Shown here: positions 5,943-6,828 of the stretch, in pieces
Position numbering within the stretch: the first letter of the stretch is position 1
Layout of the letters: the number at the start of each line of letters is the position of its first letter
Assembly (NCBI GenBank): GCA_030631125.1
Contig: DAOVLS010000126.1
Coordinates: 1-6,828, forward strand
Length of the DNA: 6,828 nt
From: Planctomycetales bacterium
GTDB taxonomy: Bacteria; Planctomycetota; Phycisphaerae; SM23-33
Reading direction: 5' to 3'
The notes under the pieces: generated by a model
What the model was told of the DNA's origin: nothing
The model's database searches: none
Seen by the model: only the letters and a program-made list of their open reading frames with translations
Translations under genes and position numbers: made by a program

Positions 5943-6828
5943 ATGAGTTATTTTCGTCAAAATATCGAGAAAATGGTTGGTTACGTTCCCGGCGAGCAGC
6001 CGGCGGACGGTGAGCGGGTAATCAAACTCAACACCAATGAGAACCCATATCCGCCGTCGCCGAAGGCGATGGAAGTTTTCTGCAGCCTCGATGACAATAC
6101 TCTTAGGCGGTATCCCGATCCGTTGGCTACGCCATTCCGCCGGATTGTTTCGAATGTATTGAACGTCCCGCTCGACTGGATAATCGCGGGCAACGGCAGC
6201 GACGATGTGCTGACGATGATCCTCCGTGCCTGCGCAGGCCCAGCCGACGCTGTAACATACGCCGTGCCGACTTACGTTCTCTACCGGACGCTGACGCAAA
6301 TCCAGGGCGGTCGGTACGTCGAGGTCCCCTACGGCGAGGATTTTTCCCTCCCCGCCAACGCTCTGGCCGCAGCCGTAGCCGCCGTTACGTTCGTCGCCAG
6401 TCCCAACAGCCCGTCGGGAACGACCTGTTCGGTCGAACAACTCGACGACCTCGCGGGGAAAATTCACGGCGTGCTGGTAGTCGATGAAGCCTACGTCGAT
6501 TTCGCCGACGGTGATTGCCTGGAAATCGTCCGCCGGCGCGAAAATGTCATCGTCCTGCGAACGCTATCGAAGGGTTATTCGCTGGCGGGCCTGCGGCTGG
6601 GCTTCGGCGTAGCGCAGCCGGCATTGCTGGAAGGCTTGCAGAAGGTCAAGGACAGTTATAATGTCGATGCCGTCGCCGCTGCCGTCGGAGCGGCTGCCTT
6701 CGCCGACCAATCGCACAAAAACGCAAACGCCGAAAAAATCAAAGTCTCCCGCGCGAAACTGCAAGCCGATTTGAAAGCGATGGATTTCCGCGTCTGGCCT
6801 TCGCAGGCGAATTTCCTCCTGACCCGTC
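5943..6828 (+). CDS. hisC: Histidinol-phosphate aminotransferase HisC, 3' end outside the window
   Basis: PLP-dependent class I/II aminotransferase that converts imidazole-acetol phosphate and glutamate to L-histidinol phosphate and 2-oxoglutarate, feeding the phosphatase and HisD steps. The 295 visible residues cover most of the usual 350 or so; the C-terminus lies beyond the window. Visible landmarks are LNTNENPYPPSP near residue 30, RRYPDP, the cofactor-binding GNGSDD, N155 in SPNSPSG, D181 in VVDEAYVDF, the Schiff-base lysine K210 in TLSKGYSLAGLRLGFG and R218, which binds phosphate (E. coli K214 and R222, the same offset of four). ATG 5943 has only a weak AGG at 5934-5936. The 113-bp gap after hisD holds an inverted repeat, which is unusual within a his operon. 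HisC-type enzymes can also act on aromatic amino acids, but the hisD neighbour favours the histidine role. Confidence 0.97.
   Translation, partial: MSYFRQNIEKMVGYVPGEQPADGERVIKLNTNENPYPPSPKAMEVFCSLDDNTLRRYPDPLATPFRRIVSNVLNVPLDWIIAGNGSDDVLTMILRACAGPADAVTYAVPTYVLYRTLTQIQGGRYVEVPYGEDFSLPANALAAAVAAVTFVASPNSPSGTTCSVEQLDDLAGKIHGVLVVDEAYVDFADGDCLEIVRRRENVIVLRTLSKGYSLAGLRLGFGVAQPALLEGLQKVKDSYNVDAVAAAVGAAAFADQSHKNANAEKIKVSRAKLQADLKAMDFRVWPSQANFLLTR

Noticed and set aside
5712..6467. 251-codon minus-strand frame across the hisD end, the gap and hisC
   Set aside because: It is antisense to two certain genes and runs through the non-coding AATTGAC repeat; composition and lack of a start signal argue against it. 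The same holds for 3063-3809, 3957-4655, 4818-5561 and 5173-5895.

Overview
The window reads as ordinary chromosome from a moderately GC-rich bacterium. The mix of an MttB-family methyltransferase, a hisD-hisC cluster, a dnaK next to a degenerate CIRCE-like site, and heptamer-type intergenic repeats is compatible with Planctomycetota (Phycisphaerae-like). That placement is a guess from gene content and needs a DnaK or HisD phylogeny.

Left half, transcribed leftward (minus strand): tRNA-Glu(CTC) at 2785-2857, then dnaK (618-2528) with its own leader, then a partial small lipoprotein gene (1-437) that runs off the left edge. dnaK ends in a tandem nonamer repeat and a strong rho-independent terminator (555-588). 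Upstream of dnaK are a TTGACA box, a 7-bp inverted repeat in the promoter spacer, a CIRCE-like inverted repeat, and a hairpin touching the ribosome binding site. Between tRNA-Glu and dnaK is an inverted heptamer repeat followed by a T-run, which probably ends the tRNA transcript.

Right half, transcribed rightward (plus strand): an MttB-family (trimethylamine/glycine-betaine methyltransferase superfamily) gene without a pyrrolysine codon (start about 3015, stop 4448), hisD (4459-5829) and hisC (5943 to the right edge, incomplete). The first two are 10 bp apart. hisD and hisC are separated by a 113-bp gap filled by a second heptamer-type inverted repeat. A plausible promoter at 2910-2939 faces away from the tRNA promoter at 2874-2903, so 2858-3014 is a divergent control region.

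HisD and HisC catalyse late steps of histidine synthesis: HisC makes L-histidinol phosphate from imidazole-acetol phosphate, and HisD oxidises L-histidinol to L-histidine. DnaK is the general Hsp70 chaperone. The role of the MttB-like protein beside the his genes is not evident. No corrinoid protein or partner methyltransferase is in view. I see no phage, IS element, CRISPR array or defence system. The most unusual items are the MttB-his linkage and the three families of short-period repeats, each sitting exactly at a gene border.
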